Source: Collimonas sp. OK412 (GTDB lineage: Bacteria > Pseudomonadota > Gammaproteobacteria > Burkholderiales > Burkholderiaceae_D). From it: 64,000 nt of DNA. Shown here piece after piece: positions 41,601 to 49,752 of this stretch; positions within the stretch are counted from its first letter, which is position 1; every line of letters begins with the position of its first letter. Location of the stretch: assembly GCF_900112135.1 (NCBI RefSeq), contig NZ_FOLC01000005.1, positions 124,001-188,000 on the forward strand. Reading direction: 5' to 3'. The translations under genes were made by a program, and so were the position numbers. The notes below the pieces were generated by a model that was given only the letters and a program-made list of their open reading frames with translations, was not told the DNA's origin and did no database searches.

Positions 41601-41712
41601 AGTTTCAATTTCAAATCCGGCTTACGGATTCGTCCCGGTTTACAACGGTTTTACAGCAACGACCATCCTGGTCCACAGCTTTGGCTGTCAACAACCAGAA
41701 CAACAAAATAAG

Positions 41713-42651
41713 TTACAGCGCCGCTTCCAGCGCGTCGATAAACATCTCGGCGACATCAAAACCGGCCTGCTGCTTGATTTCCTGGAAGCAAGTCGGGCTG
41801 GTGACGTTGACTTCAGTCAGATAATCGCCAATCACATCTAATCCTACCAGTAACAGGCCGCGCTGTGATAACACCGGCCCAAGTGCTTCGCCGATTTCAC
41901 GGTCGCGCGCCGTCAGCGGCTGCGCCACGCCGACGCCGCCGGCCGCCAGGTTGCCGCGCACCTCGCTGCCTTGCGGAATCCGCGCCAGCGAATAGGGCAC
42001 GACTTTACCGCCAATTACCAGCACGCGCTTGTCGCCGGCGACTATTTCCGGGATGAAGCGCTGGATCATGATGGTGCGATGGCCGTTGTCGGTCAGGGTT
42101 TCGATGATCGAGCCCAGGTTCAGGCCGTCTTGCCGCACCCGGAAAATACCGGTGCCGCCCATGCCGTCGAGCGGCTTCAGGATCACATCCTGGTGTTCTG
42201 CGTGGAAGGCGCGCAAGCGTGCCGCATCGCGCGTCACCAGGGTCGGCGAAGTGTATTTGGAGAATTGGGCAATCGCCAGCTTTTCATTGTGGTCGCGGAT
42301 CGCCTGCGGTTTGTTGAATACCCGGGCGCCTTGTGTTTCCGCCAATTCCAGCAGGTAGGTGGTGTAGATGTACTCCATGTCGAAAGGCGGGTCCTTGCGC
42401 AACAGGATCGCATCGAATTCCGACAGGAACATGGCGGCGGGCGCGCTGGCCCGGTACCAGTCCTTGTCGTCGCCGGTCAGGCTGACGCGCACCACGTTGG
42501 CGGTGACAACCCCGCTTTCCAGCGCCATGTCCTTTTGCTCGAACGCATAGATGGTGTGGCCGCGCTTGACGGCTTCGACCATCATGGCGTAAGTCGAATC
42601 CTTGTACGTCTTGAAGGTATCCAGCGGATCGGCGAGGAAAGCTATTTTCAT
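41713..42651 (-). CDS. gshB: Glutathione synthetase
   Basis: ATP-grasp ligase joining gamma-glutamylcysteine and glycine. 312 residues. Family start MKIAFLADPLDTFKTYKDST, then RKDPPFDMEYIYTTYLL (about 85), ILKPLDGMGGTGIFR (about 157) and DVIGDYLTEVNVTSPTCFQEI near the end. A 133-base spacer with repeat copy B separates it from gshA upstream. Confidence 0.96.
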   Translation of the reverse strand: MKIAFLADPLDTFKTYKDSTYAMMVEAVKRGHTIYAFEQKDMALESGVVTANVVRVSLTGDDKDWYRASAPAAMFLSEFDAILLRKDPPFDMEYIYTTYLLELAETQGARVFNKPQAIRDHNEKLAIAQFSKYTSPTLVTRDAARLRAFHAEHQDVILKPLDGMGGTGIFRVRQDGLNLGSIIETLTDNGHRTIMIQRFIPEIVAGDKRVLVIGGKVVPYSLARIPQGSEVRGNLAAGGVGVAQPLTARDREIGEALGPVLSQRGLLLVGLDVIGDYLTEVNVTSPTCFQEIKQQAGFDVAEMFIDALEAAL

Positions 42652-42689
42652 TTTCTATCCTGTATTAGTATTCTTTGCACATCAATCGT

Positions 42690-42784
42690 TTTATCTGATC
42701 AGTTGGGGACAGAGTCGCACAGACCGTGTAATTCGCCACGCTGCGGTGGCTCTTAAACCCTACCCGGGCAGCTCTGTCCCACAA
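42690..42784 (-). repeat. Dispersed intergenic repeat, copy B (gshA/gshB spacer)
   Basis: Read on the minus strand: TTGTGGGACAGAGCTGCCCG, GGGTAGGGTTTAAGAGCC, an inner hairpin, GAATTACAC, GTGCGACTCTGTCCCC, AACTGATCAGATAAAAC. It is nearly identical to copy A over about 95 bases, with substitutions chiefly in the inner hairpin where both arms change together (CCACCGCAGCGTGG against CCGCCGAAGCGCGG). Oriented with gshB, as copy A is with gatA. Confidence 0.85.
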
Positions 42785-44083
42785 TCAGTATTCCTCTGGA
42801 TTGGGATCGGTCTTTTCCATTTCAAGCGAAGCCGCCAGCAAACCGAGACGTGCGACCACGCCATACATATAGAAGCGGTTCGGCGCGGTAGTGCCCGGCT
42901 TGGCCAGCATGTCCGGCAGCGCATGCTGCTGGGCGAACGCCAGCGGCACGAAATGGGCGCCCGGCGCATTCAGGTTTTCATTGATGCCGCGTTCGGCATG
43001 CACGCGGTAAAAGCCGCCGACCACGTAACGGTCGATCATGTACACCACCGGTTCCGCCACCGCATCATTGATATGCTCGAAAGTATGGACGCCTTCCTGG
43101 ATGATCAGGTCGTGGATTTCGCCGCCGGCCTTGCCCAGCGACAGCTTCTCGCGCTGCTTGCGGCTCAGCTCCTTGATCTGGCTGACGTCGGTCACGCTCA
43201 TCACGCCCATGCCGTCGGTGCCGGCGTCGGCCTTGACGATCACGAACGGTTTTTCCGTGATGCCGTATTCCTTGTATTTCTTGCGGATCTTGGCCAGCAG
43301 CGAGCTGACGGCGGCCGCCAGCTTGTCGTCGCCGTCCGCCGCGTCGAAATCGACCTGGTCGACCTTGGCGAAGAACGGATTCAGCATCCACGGATCGACA
43401 TCCACCAGCTTCGAAAACTTCTTCACCACTTCGTCGTAGGCCATGAAATGGTTGCTCTTGCGGCGCACGGTCCAGCCGGCGTGCAGCGGCGGCAGCACAT
43501 TTTGTTCGTTCAGGTTCTCCAGTATCGACGGCGTACCGGAAGACAGGTCGTTATTCAGCAAAATGGTGCACGGGTCGAAATTCTTCAAACCCAGCCGGCG
43601 GCCGTTGGCGGAGCGCTCCATCGGCTCCAGCGTAATGGTGCTGCCGTCCGGCAATTCGATCGTCTGTGCTTCTTTCACGCTTTCATCGAGCGTACCCAGC
43701 CGCACATGCAAGCCGGTCTGGCGGAAAATCTGCATCAGCCGCGCCACGTTCTGCAGATAAAAGGTATTGCGCGTGTTCAGTTCCGGCAGCAGCAGCAGGT
43801 TCTTGGCGTCCGGACAATATTTTTCGATGGCGGCCATGGCCGCCTGTATCGCCAGCGGCAACATTTCGGGCGAAAGATTGCTGAATCCGCCCGGGAACAG
43901 GTTGGTATCCACCGGGGCCAGCTTGTAGCCCGAGTTGCGCAGGTCGACCGAGCAATAGAACGGCGGCGTATGCTCTTGCCATTCCATCCGGAACCAGCGC
44001 TCGATAGCCGGGGTGGCTGCGAGGATTTTCTTTTCCAGATCGAGCAAAGGGCCGTTCAGGGCGGTGACAAGGTGCGGAACCAT
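42785..44083 (-). CDS. gshA: Glutamate-cysteine ligase (T. ferrooxidans type)
   Basis: First enzyme of glutathione synthesis. 432 residues of the class found in Betaproteobacteria and acidithiobacilli, unrelated in length to E. coli GshA. Recognised by VTALNGPLLDLEKKIL, PPFYCSVDLRNSGYKLAPVD, NLFPGGFNL-like NLFPGGFSNLSPE, LLLPELNTRNTFYL, KADAGTDGMGVM and MIDRYVVGGFYRVH. The GTDGMGVM stretch resembles an ATP-grasp loop. Upstream of gshB on the same strand. Confidence 0.93.
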   Translation of the reverse strand: MVPHLVTALNGPLLDLEKKILAATPAIERWFRMEWQEHTPPFYCSVDLRNSGYKLAPVDTNLFPGGFSNLSPEMLPLAIQAAMAAIEKYCPDAKNLLLLPELNTRNTFYLQNVARLMQIFRQTGLHVRLGTLDESVKEAQTIELPDGSTITLEPMERSANGRRLGLKNFDPCTILLNNDLSSGTPSILENLNEQNVLPPLHAGWTVRRKSNHFMAYDEVVKKFSKLVDVDPWMLNPFFAKVDQVDFDAADGDDKLAAAVSSLLAKIRKKYKEYGITEKPFVIVKADAGTDGMGVMSVTDVSQIKELSRKQREKLSLGKAGGEIHDLIIQEGVHTFEHINDAVAEPVVYMIDRYVVGGFYRVHAERGINENLNAPGAHFVPLAFAQQHALPDMLAKPGTTAPNRFYMYGVVARLGLLAASLEMEKTDPNPEEY

Positions 44084-44387
44084 ATAAAACTTTCTTTTGG
44101 GAACTATGCAGCGAACTTGCGCAACTGCCCATGACAGGAATGTCTTTCAGGACTCCCATGACAGGCAAGAGACGCAGATTCTAACGGGAAATGCATTATT
44201 TCGCCGGTCTACCGCCGGGATGCCATCCACGGCGACGCTCCGGCAGGTGCGTCTATGAGCCAAGTTTACATCGGGCCGGTCGCGGATTTTTAAAGTCCCG
44301 GAAAAACAAAAAAGCGCCGTCAGGCGCCTTGTAAATCGTGTCACATTGTTATCGGATTCGAGCGTAATTGCCGCTAACCCCTCAGGA
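44084..44387. other. 304-base spacer between the GNAT gene end and gshA start
   Basis: Contains the GNAT-gene terminator (44311-44330) and presumably the gshA promoter nearer 44100-44200. Two copies of CCCATGACAGG (44128 and 44155 region: CCCATGACAGGAATG, CCCATGACAGGCAAG) form a direct repeat 27 bases apart just upstream of gshA. No gene is supported. Confidence 0.5.
44311..44330 (-). terminator. Intrinsic terminator of the GNAT gene
   Basis: On the minus strand AAGGCGCC-TGAC-GGCGCTTT makes an 8-base-pair stem (one G-U) followed by TTTTTTG. Confidence 0.75.
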
Positions 44388-44936
44388 TCAGATCCGTTTA
44401 TACATGAAGCTGCTGTCGCTCAGCTTGCCGGTGGTCGAGCGGGCATAGGCGGGAACGATGCCGGCCAGTTCAAATCCGAGCGAGCTATACAGGGATTCCG
44501 CCGCGTCGCCGGTGCGTGTCTCCAGGAACAGCAGCGAGCGGCCGTCGGCGCGCGCAATCGTCTCTGTCTTTTGCATCAGCACGCGCGCCACGCCTTTGCG
44601 CCGCACGTCGGGATGCACCAGCAGCTTGGAAATCTCGGCGCGGTGACGGCCGTTGGCCGGCGCCGCCAGCACCAGCTGCACGGTGCCGACGATCTGGCCG
44701 GCAAAGCGCGCCACCAGCAAGCGCCGGCCGCCGCTCACCAGCGAGCCGCTGACGCCGTACCAGAATGAAAAAGCATCTTCGGTATTCGGCGTATCCAGGA
44801 ATCCGATGCTGGCGCCCTGCTCCACGCACGCCATCAGGATATCGGTGAGCGGCCCCACCACCTGATCGAACTGGTTCGCCTTGACGTCTTCAACCGTGCA
44901 TGCGGTCAGGCGTTGCGGGGTGATGGTCGGGTCCAA
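44388..44936 (-). CDS. GNAT-family N-acetyltransferase
   Basis: 182 residues from TTG 44936, chosen because AGGAGA lies 7 bases upstream; the longer in-frame reading to 45080 runs through the amtB terminator and is rejected. The acetyl-CoA loop is HPDVRRKGVARVLMQ (about 113-127), preceded by GTVQLVLAAPANGRHRAEISKLLV and followed by LFLETRTGDAAESLYSSLGF. Substrate unknown. It lies just downstream of amtB on the same strand but is separated by a terminator. Confidence 0.85.
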   Translation of the reverse strand: MDPTITPQRLTACTVEDVKANQFDQVVGPLTDILMACVEQGASIGFLDTPNTEDAFSFWYGVSGSLVSGGRRLLVARFAGQIVGTVQLVLAAPANGRHRAEISKLLVHPDVRRKGVARVLMQKTETIARADGRSLLFLETRTGDAAESLYSSLGFELAGIVPAYARSTTGKLSDSSFMYKRI

Positions 44937-44964
44937 GCTGGAATCTCCTGAAACGGCTACGTCA

Positions 44965-44995
44965 AAAAAACAAATCCCAGGACGAGCCCGGGATT
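44965..44995 (-). terminator. Intrinsic terminator of the porin-glnK-amtB cluster
   Basis: On the minus strand AATCCCGGG pairs with CCTGGGATT (one G-U) around a 5-base loop, followed by TGTTTTTTTG. It lies 60 bases after the amtB stop. Confidence 0.85.
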
Positions 44996-45054
44996 GCATC
45001 GAACATCGCACCGGATAGCCAATGCTGCAGCTATCCAGCGCAATCAGGCAAGAC

Positions 45055-46614
45055 TCAGTCGTGATAAGCAGATTCGCCATGGCTGGAGATGTCCAGGCCT
45101 TCGCGTTCTTCTTCTTCGGTCACGCGCAAGCCCATGACGATGTCGACCAGCTTGAATGCGATCAGCGACACCACGCCCGACCAGACCAGGGTCGTCAGCA
45201 CGCCTTCAAACTGGATCCACAGCTGGCCAGTGATCGAATAGTCTGGCAGCACTGCATTGGTGACATAGTCATAGATGCCGACGCCGCCCAGGCTAGGCGC
45301 CGCAAACACGCCGGTCAGCAATGCGCCCAGGATACCGCCGACGCCATGCACGCCGAACACGTCCAGCGCATCGTCCGCACCAAGCAGGCGTTTCAGGCCG
45401 GTGACACCCCACAGGCAGATGAAGCCAGCCAGCAAGCCCATGATCAGAGCGCCCATCGGGCCGACGAAACCGGCGGCAGGCGTAATCGCCACCAGGCCGG
45501 CGACCGCACCCGAAGCGCCGCCCAGCATCGACGGCTTGCCCTTGCCGATCCATTCACCGGCGCTCCAGCTCAACACCGCAGCGGCAGTCGCCAGCAAGGT
45601 ATTGATGAAAGCCAGTGCGGCGCTGCCGTTGGCTTCCAGCGCGGAGCCGGCGTTGAAACCGAACCAGCCGAACCACAGCAGCGAAGCGCCGACCATGGTC
45701 AGGGTCAGGCTATGCGGCTTGAATGCTTCCTTGCCGAAGCCGACGCGCTTGCCGATCACGTACGAACCAACCAGGCCCGCGATAGCGGCATTGATATGCA
45801 CCACGGTGCCGCCGGCGAAATCGAGCGCGCCCTTCTGGAACAGCCAGCCGCCGGTAGCGGTCAGTTTTTCCGCGGCAGCGGCATCGGTAAAGCCATCAGG
45901 ACCAGGCCAGAACCAGACCATGTGCGCCATCGGCAGGTAAGCGAACGTGAACCACAGGACCGTGAACACCAGGATCGCGGAGAACTTTGCGCGCTCGGCG
46001 AAGGCGCCGATGATCAGCGCACAGGTGATCGCGGCAAACGCCCCCTGGAACACCACGTAGGCAAACTCAGGCACTACCACGCCTTTGCTGAAAGTGGCGG
46101 CAACCGAATCCGGCGTCATGCCGTGCAAGAACAGGCGGCTGAATCCGCCGAAGAAGGCATTGCCCTCGGTGAACGCAATGCTGTAACCGTAAAGTATCCA
46201 CAGTACGATGATCAGCGAGAACACCGTGAAGCATTGCATCAGCACCGACAGCATGTTCTTGCTGCGCACCAGGCCGCCGTAGAACAGGCCCAGGCCCGGC
46301 AAAGTCATCAGGATCACGAACGCGGTCGATACCAGCAGCCAGGCAGTATCGCCCTTGTTCGGCACCGGCGCCGCAGGCGCGGCGGCAGCCGGAGCGCTGG
46401 CGGCCGGAGCGGCCGCTGCCGGCGCCGCAGCAACCGATGCCGCAGGCGCGGCAGCCGGAGCTGCGGTGGAAGCATCCGCACTGGCAGCCGCCACGCTTGC
46501 GCTTGCGCTAGCGCTTGCCGATGCCTCGTCGGCGGCACGGGCCGGCAACATGGAAGTAGCCGCGATCAGCGTGCAAGCCGCCAAAATCGTAGCAAACGTA
46601 CTTTTGATGTTCAT
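45055..46614 (-). CDS. amtB: Ammonium transporter AmtB with Ala/Pro-rich N-terminal linker
   Basis: Inner-membrane ammonium channel gated by GlnK. 519 residues: a signal peptide (about 1-26), then an unusual Ala/Ser/Pro-rich low-complexity stretch (about 27-82), then 11 membrane helices. Amt motifs: GLGLFYGGLVRSKNML, FAFVVFQ-type YVVFQGAFAAITCALI, the pore His pair in GGTVVHINAAIAG and DVFGVHGVGGILGALL, and the C-terminal GlnK-interaction tail RVTEEEEREGLD. ATG 46614 has AAGGGG upstream. It lies 13 bases after glnK. Confidence 0.95.
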   Translation of the reverse strand: MNIKSTFATILAACTLIAATSMLPARAADEASASASASASVAAASADASTAAPAAAPAASVAAAPAAAAPAASAPAAAAPAAPVPNKGDTAWLLVSTAFVILMTLPGLGLFYGGLVRSKNMLSVLMQCFTVFSLIIVLWILYGYSIAFTEGNAFFGGFSRLFLHGMTPDSVAATFSKGVVVPEFAYVVFQGAFAAITCALIIGAFAERAKFSAILVFTVLWFTFAYLPMAHMVWFWPGPDGFTDAAAAEKLTATGGWLFQKGALDFAGGTVVHINAAIAGLVGSYVIGKRVGFGKEAFKPHSLTLTMVGASLLWFGWFGFNAGSALEANGSAALAFINTLLATAAAVLSWSAGEWIGKGKPSMLGGASGAVAGLVAITPAAGFVGPMGALIMGLLAGFICLWGVTGLKRLLGADDALDVFGVHGVGGILGALLTGVFAAPSLGGVGIYDYVTNAVLPDYSITGQLWIQFEGVLTTLVWSGVVSLIAFKLVDIVMGLRVTEEEEREGLDISSHGESAYHD

Positions 46615-46627
46615 ATTTTTTATCCCC

Positions 46628-46981
<354 letters not shown>

Positions 46982-47049
46982 TTATCGAATTTAGGAATTC
47001 AGCTCACTCAGGTTTTGCGTAATCCAGCTTTGCTTTAAGCTCATGTCCT

Positions 47050-47082
47050 GGTCAGTTGGGGACAGAGTAATTCTGTCCCCAA
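47050..47082 (-). repeat. Dispersed intergenic repeat core, copy D (porin/glnK spacer)
   Basis: TTGGGGACAGA (47056-47066) and TCTGTCCCCAA (47072-47082) make a perfect 11-base inverted repeat around GTAAT, followed on the minus strand by CTGACCAGG, the counterpart of CTGATCAG in copies A and B. This is the palindromic ends of the longer repeat without its middle, as in an internally deleted unit. It begins 4 bases after the porin stop. Confidence 0.8.
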
Positions 47083-47086
47083 TGCG

Positions 47087-47860
47087 TCAGAAGGTCTTCG
47101 CTACCGAAAACACTACCCCGTTGCGGCCCAGGTTCTTGCCGCTCGGGCTGACGTACGCGCCATCCTTGGCGTCGGTGCCGACATAGGCAAGTCCCAGCGT
47201 CACGCCGGCCAGCTGGTCAAAGGTCTTGGTGGCGCCGATTTTCCAGTCGGTGTAGCTGCCGAAGCTGAAATGCTCCACGGTCTGGTGGCCGAGGTGCAGC
47301 CCCAGCGTGACGCCCGCGCCGACATCGAAATTGGCGCCGGCATCGTAATAAGCGCTGTTCTTGCTGTCGACCGTGCCGAACAGGTTGGTCAGCGCATGCG
47401 AGTACTTGAAATAAGCCGGGCCGTAGCCGATCTGGCCATACAGCTCGAAAGTGTTGGCGTTGCGGCCGATCTGGCTGTAGTTGTTGGTCGGGTAGTAGTA
47501 GTACAGGCCGCCGACGTCATAGGTGAAGCCGCCAGGCAGTTCGCCGCGCTTGCCGCCGTAGATGTCCCATTCAACCGGGCCCTTGCCGCCGGTGCCGGTA
47601 TGGGCGCTGTCGACCGCATCCTTGATCCACTTGATATTCGACAGCCAGGTGCCCGCATACAGGCCGGTAGGGTTGTTGGTGTAGTCCGCGCCGCCCTGTA
47701 TCGCCGGGTCAAAACGCGTTTGCGAAATGCCGCGGAAGCGGTAGTCGTTGACCGCGCCAATGTTGTAACTGATCTCGTTATCCGGCTTGGCGTCTTCGGC
47801 GTGAGCGAGACCTGCGGAGAAACTTGCTGCTATTGCTGCGGCTAAAATCAGCTTTTTCAT
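47087..47860 (-). CDS. TorF-family putative porin (NlmA-like), nitrogen-regulated
   Basis: 257 residues: signal peptide MKKLILAAAIAASFSAGLAHA, then an outer-membrane barrel with alternating aromatic strands (YNIGAVNDYRFRGISQT, DVGGLYYYYP, YGPAYFKYSHAL) and a C-terminal Phe, as in barrel substrates of BamA. It matches the gcw_chp/TorF putative porin family. In Herbaspirillum seropedicae a gene in this position is, from memory, called nlmA in an NtrC-dependent nlmA-glnK-amtB operon. Here a sigma-54 site and two NtrC-like sites lie upstream. Confidence 0.88.
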   Translation of the reverse strand: MKKLILAAAIAASFSAGLAHAEDAKPDNEISYNIGAVNDYRFRGISQTRFDPAIQGGADYTNNPTGLYAGTWLSNIKWIKDAVDSAHTGTGGKGPVEWDIYGGKRGELPGGFTYDVGGLYYYYPTNNYSQIGRNANTFELYGQIGYGPAYFKYSHALTNLFGTVDSKNSAYYDAGANFDVGAGVTLGLHLGHQTVEHFSFGSYTDWKIGATKTFDQLAGVTLGLAYVGTDAKDGAYVSPSGKNLGRNGVVFSVAKTF

Positions 47861-47922
47861 GGATGTCCCTGTTGGTATGTTGAATGAAAAACCGCTAAAT
47901 CAGTACTCCTCGGACTTTCCAT

Positions 47923-47938
47923 AGCAGAACCCATGCCA
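47923..47938 (-). promoter_or_regulatory. Sigma-54 promoter of the porin-glnK-amtB cluster
   Basis: The minus strand reads TGGCATGGGTTCTGCT, with GG and GC separated by exactly 10 bases as in -24/-12 promoters. The predicted start is about 50 bases before the porin ATG. Confidence 0.7.
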
Positions 47939-48052
47939 ACTGCGCCGATCTCTCCTTTTCCATGACTGCAGCCCCTTGTGGGGCGTTTTACTCACTGCTT
48001 TTACTGATTGTTAACTGCGGGATGTTCTTGCACAAAAAAATCGGCAAGGAAA

Positions 48053-48098
48053 TGCACCACAATAATGCACGCATTTAATTGAGCATTATTTTGGTGCA
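48053..48098. promoter_or_regulatory. Two NtrC-like enhancer sites
   Basis: TGCACCACAATAATGCA (48053-48069) and, inverted, TGCACCAAAATAATGCT (48098-48082) each match the NtrC consensus TGCACC-N5-GGTGCA at most positions, and match each other at 15 of 17. They lie about 130-170 bases upstream of the sigma-54 element, the usual enhancer distance. Confidence 0.72.
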
Positions 48099-48144
48099 AA
48101 AACATGAGGGAGAGACTACATGACGTCCTGTAGTCGGCTACAAA

Positions 48145-49605
48145 TCAAGTCCAGGCTTGCTGCAGGGATAACAGTGCGCGCCCGATGGCCACTTCGTCGA
48201 CACCGGCAAAACCCAGCGCCAGGCCGGCTCGATGCTGCGGATTGACTGCTTGCCCAGGCAGGCAGAACCGGCTCATGGGATTGAGCTCAACGCCGGCGGC
48301 GATGGCCTTGGCCACCAGGTCAGCCTCCTGTCCGGCGCTCGCCAATGGCAGGCTCAGGTGCAAACCGGCGGCGACCTTGGGCAAAGGCAGCTGCTGTCCG
48401 AACAATGGCGCCCAGCCTTCCAGCAAGGCGTCACGGCGCGCGCGGCTGGCGCGCCGCATGCGCCGGATGTGGCGTTGGAAATGACCGGCCGCGATGAATT
48501 CGGCCATCACCGCCTGGTCCGCGGCCGGCGGATGGCGGTCGCCCATGGCGTGCAGCGCGGTCAGCGCCGGCACCAGCTTGGGCGGCAGCACCAGGTAGCC
48601 CAGCCGCAAACCGGGAAAGGCGATTTTTGAAAAGGTGCCGACATACAGCACGCGCCCGCTGCGATCGAGCGCCGCCAGCGGCGCCAATGGCGTGCCGTCG
48701 TAACGATATTCGCCGTCGTAATCGTCTTCGACGACCCAGGTGTTGTGGCGCTCGGCCCAGGCTAGCAGTTCGAGCCGGCGCGCCAGCGACAGCGTGACCC
48801 CGAGCGGATACTGGTGCGACGGCGTCACATACGCCATCCGGCAATCAGCGTGCTGCGCAAGTTGCGACGTGTCCATCCCATCCTGGTCCAGGGCAATCCC
48901 CACCAGCTGCGCGCCAACCACCGCCAGCGCTGCAGCTGCAGCCGGATAACAAGGATTTTCGATAGCGACCTTGTCGCCGGCATCGAGCAGCAATTGCGCG
49001 CACAGGGCAATCCCGTGCTGCGCTCCGGCCGTGATGACGATTTGCGACGGTTCGCAAGCCAGCCCGCGCGCCTGCCGCAGGTAGGCCGCAATCAGTTCGC
49101 GCAGCCGCAGGTTGCCGGCGGCGTCGCCGTAACCCATTTCCGCCAGCGGCGCACGACGCCAGAACTGGCTTTGCAGACGGCCCCAGATCTGGTTCGGAAA
49201 CAAGTCATAGGCGGGAATCCCGAGCCGGAACGCGCGCGCCGGCCCGGCCGACATGCGGCGCCGTGTCTCATATCCGCTCAAGCGCCCCTGCATGGCCGAT
49301 TGCCGCATGGCGGGCGCTGCCGCGGCCTGCGCATCCGGCTCGGCAACAACTGCCGCCGCCAGGCCATCGGCATAGGTGCCGTCGCCCACCCTGCTGCTGA
49401 TGTAACCCTCGGCGTACAGCTGCTCGTACGCCCGCACCACGGTATTGCGCGACACCTGCAAAGCCAGCGCCAGGTTGCGCGAAGTGGGCAGCTTGATGCG
49501 GTAAGTGCCGGGCGTGGCCAGGATCCGTTGGCGCAGCGCCAGGTAGAGCTGCTTGGCCAGGCCGTTGCCGCCGTCCAGCGTAATGCCGGCTGGATCGAGG
49601 TTCAT
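48145..49605 (-). CDS. MocR-type regulator (GntR HTH fused to aminotransferase domain)
   Basis: 486 residues from ATG 49605; a GTG at 49632 with AGG upstream is an alternative. A GntR winged helix at about 15-80 (PTSRNLALALQVSRNTVVRAYEQL) is joined by a linker to a fold-type I aminotransferase-like domain that would bind PLP (YVTPSHQYPLGVTLS, VVEDDYDGEYRYDG, the PLP Lys in VGTFSKIAFPGLRLGY). It is PdxR-like, but no pyridoxal genes are adjacent. It is divergent from a GNAT gene, its likely target. Confidence 0.9.
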   Translation of the reverse strand: MNLDPAGITLDGGNGLAKQLYLALRQRILATPGTYRIKLPTSRNLALALQVSRNTVVRAYEQLYAEGYISSRVGDGTYADGLAAAVVAEPDAQAAAAPAMRQSAMQGRLSGYETRRRMSAGPARAFRLGIPAYDLFPNQIWGRLQSQFWRRAPLAEMGYGDAAGNLRLRELIAAYLRQARGLACEPSQIVITAGAQHGIALCAQLLLDAGDKVAIENPCYPAAAAALAVVGAQLVGIALDQDGMDTSQLAQHADCRMAYVTPSHQYPLGVTLSLARRLELLAWAERHNTWVVEDDYDGEYRYDGTPLAPLAALDRSGRVLYVGTFSKIAFPGLRLGYLVLPPKLVPALTALHAMGDRHPPAADQAVMAEFIAAGHFQRHIRRMRRASRARRDALLEGWAPLFGQQLPLPKVAAGLHLSLPLASAGQEADLVAKAIAAGVELNPMSRFCLPGQAVNPQHRAGLALGFAGVDEVAIGRALLSLQQAWT

Positions 49606-49633
49606 CAACAGGAGCGGAGGCGCAATCTTCACA

Positions 49634-49678
49634 TTGGACCTATAAATATAATCAATCTTGGATCTTTGATGATACCAA
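49634..49678. promoter_or_regulatory. Overlapping divergent promoters with direct repeats (MocR operator)
   Basis: TTGGACCT (49634) and TTGGATCT (49658) are direct repeats 24 bases apart, with an inverted ATACCAA at 49672. A TATAAT for rightward transcription (49647-49652) lies between them. Paired direct repeats plus an inverted half-site are typical of MocR/PdxR binding regions. Confidence 0.6.
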
Positions 49679-49752
49679 CTTGCGGCGCTACGATAAACGC
49701 TGTTGTGCACCCGCAGGCATTTATCGTCATCGTATTTCCACAGGAGGTTATC

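Noticed and set aside
44937-45080. N-terminal extension of the acetyltransferase towards amtB
   Set aside because: It would translate through the amtB intrinsic terminator; a well-placed TTG with AGGAGA exists downstream.
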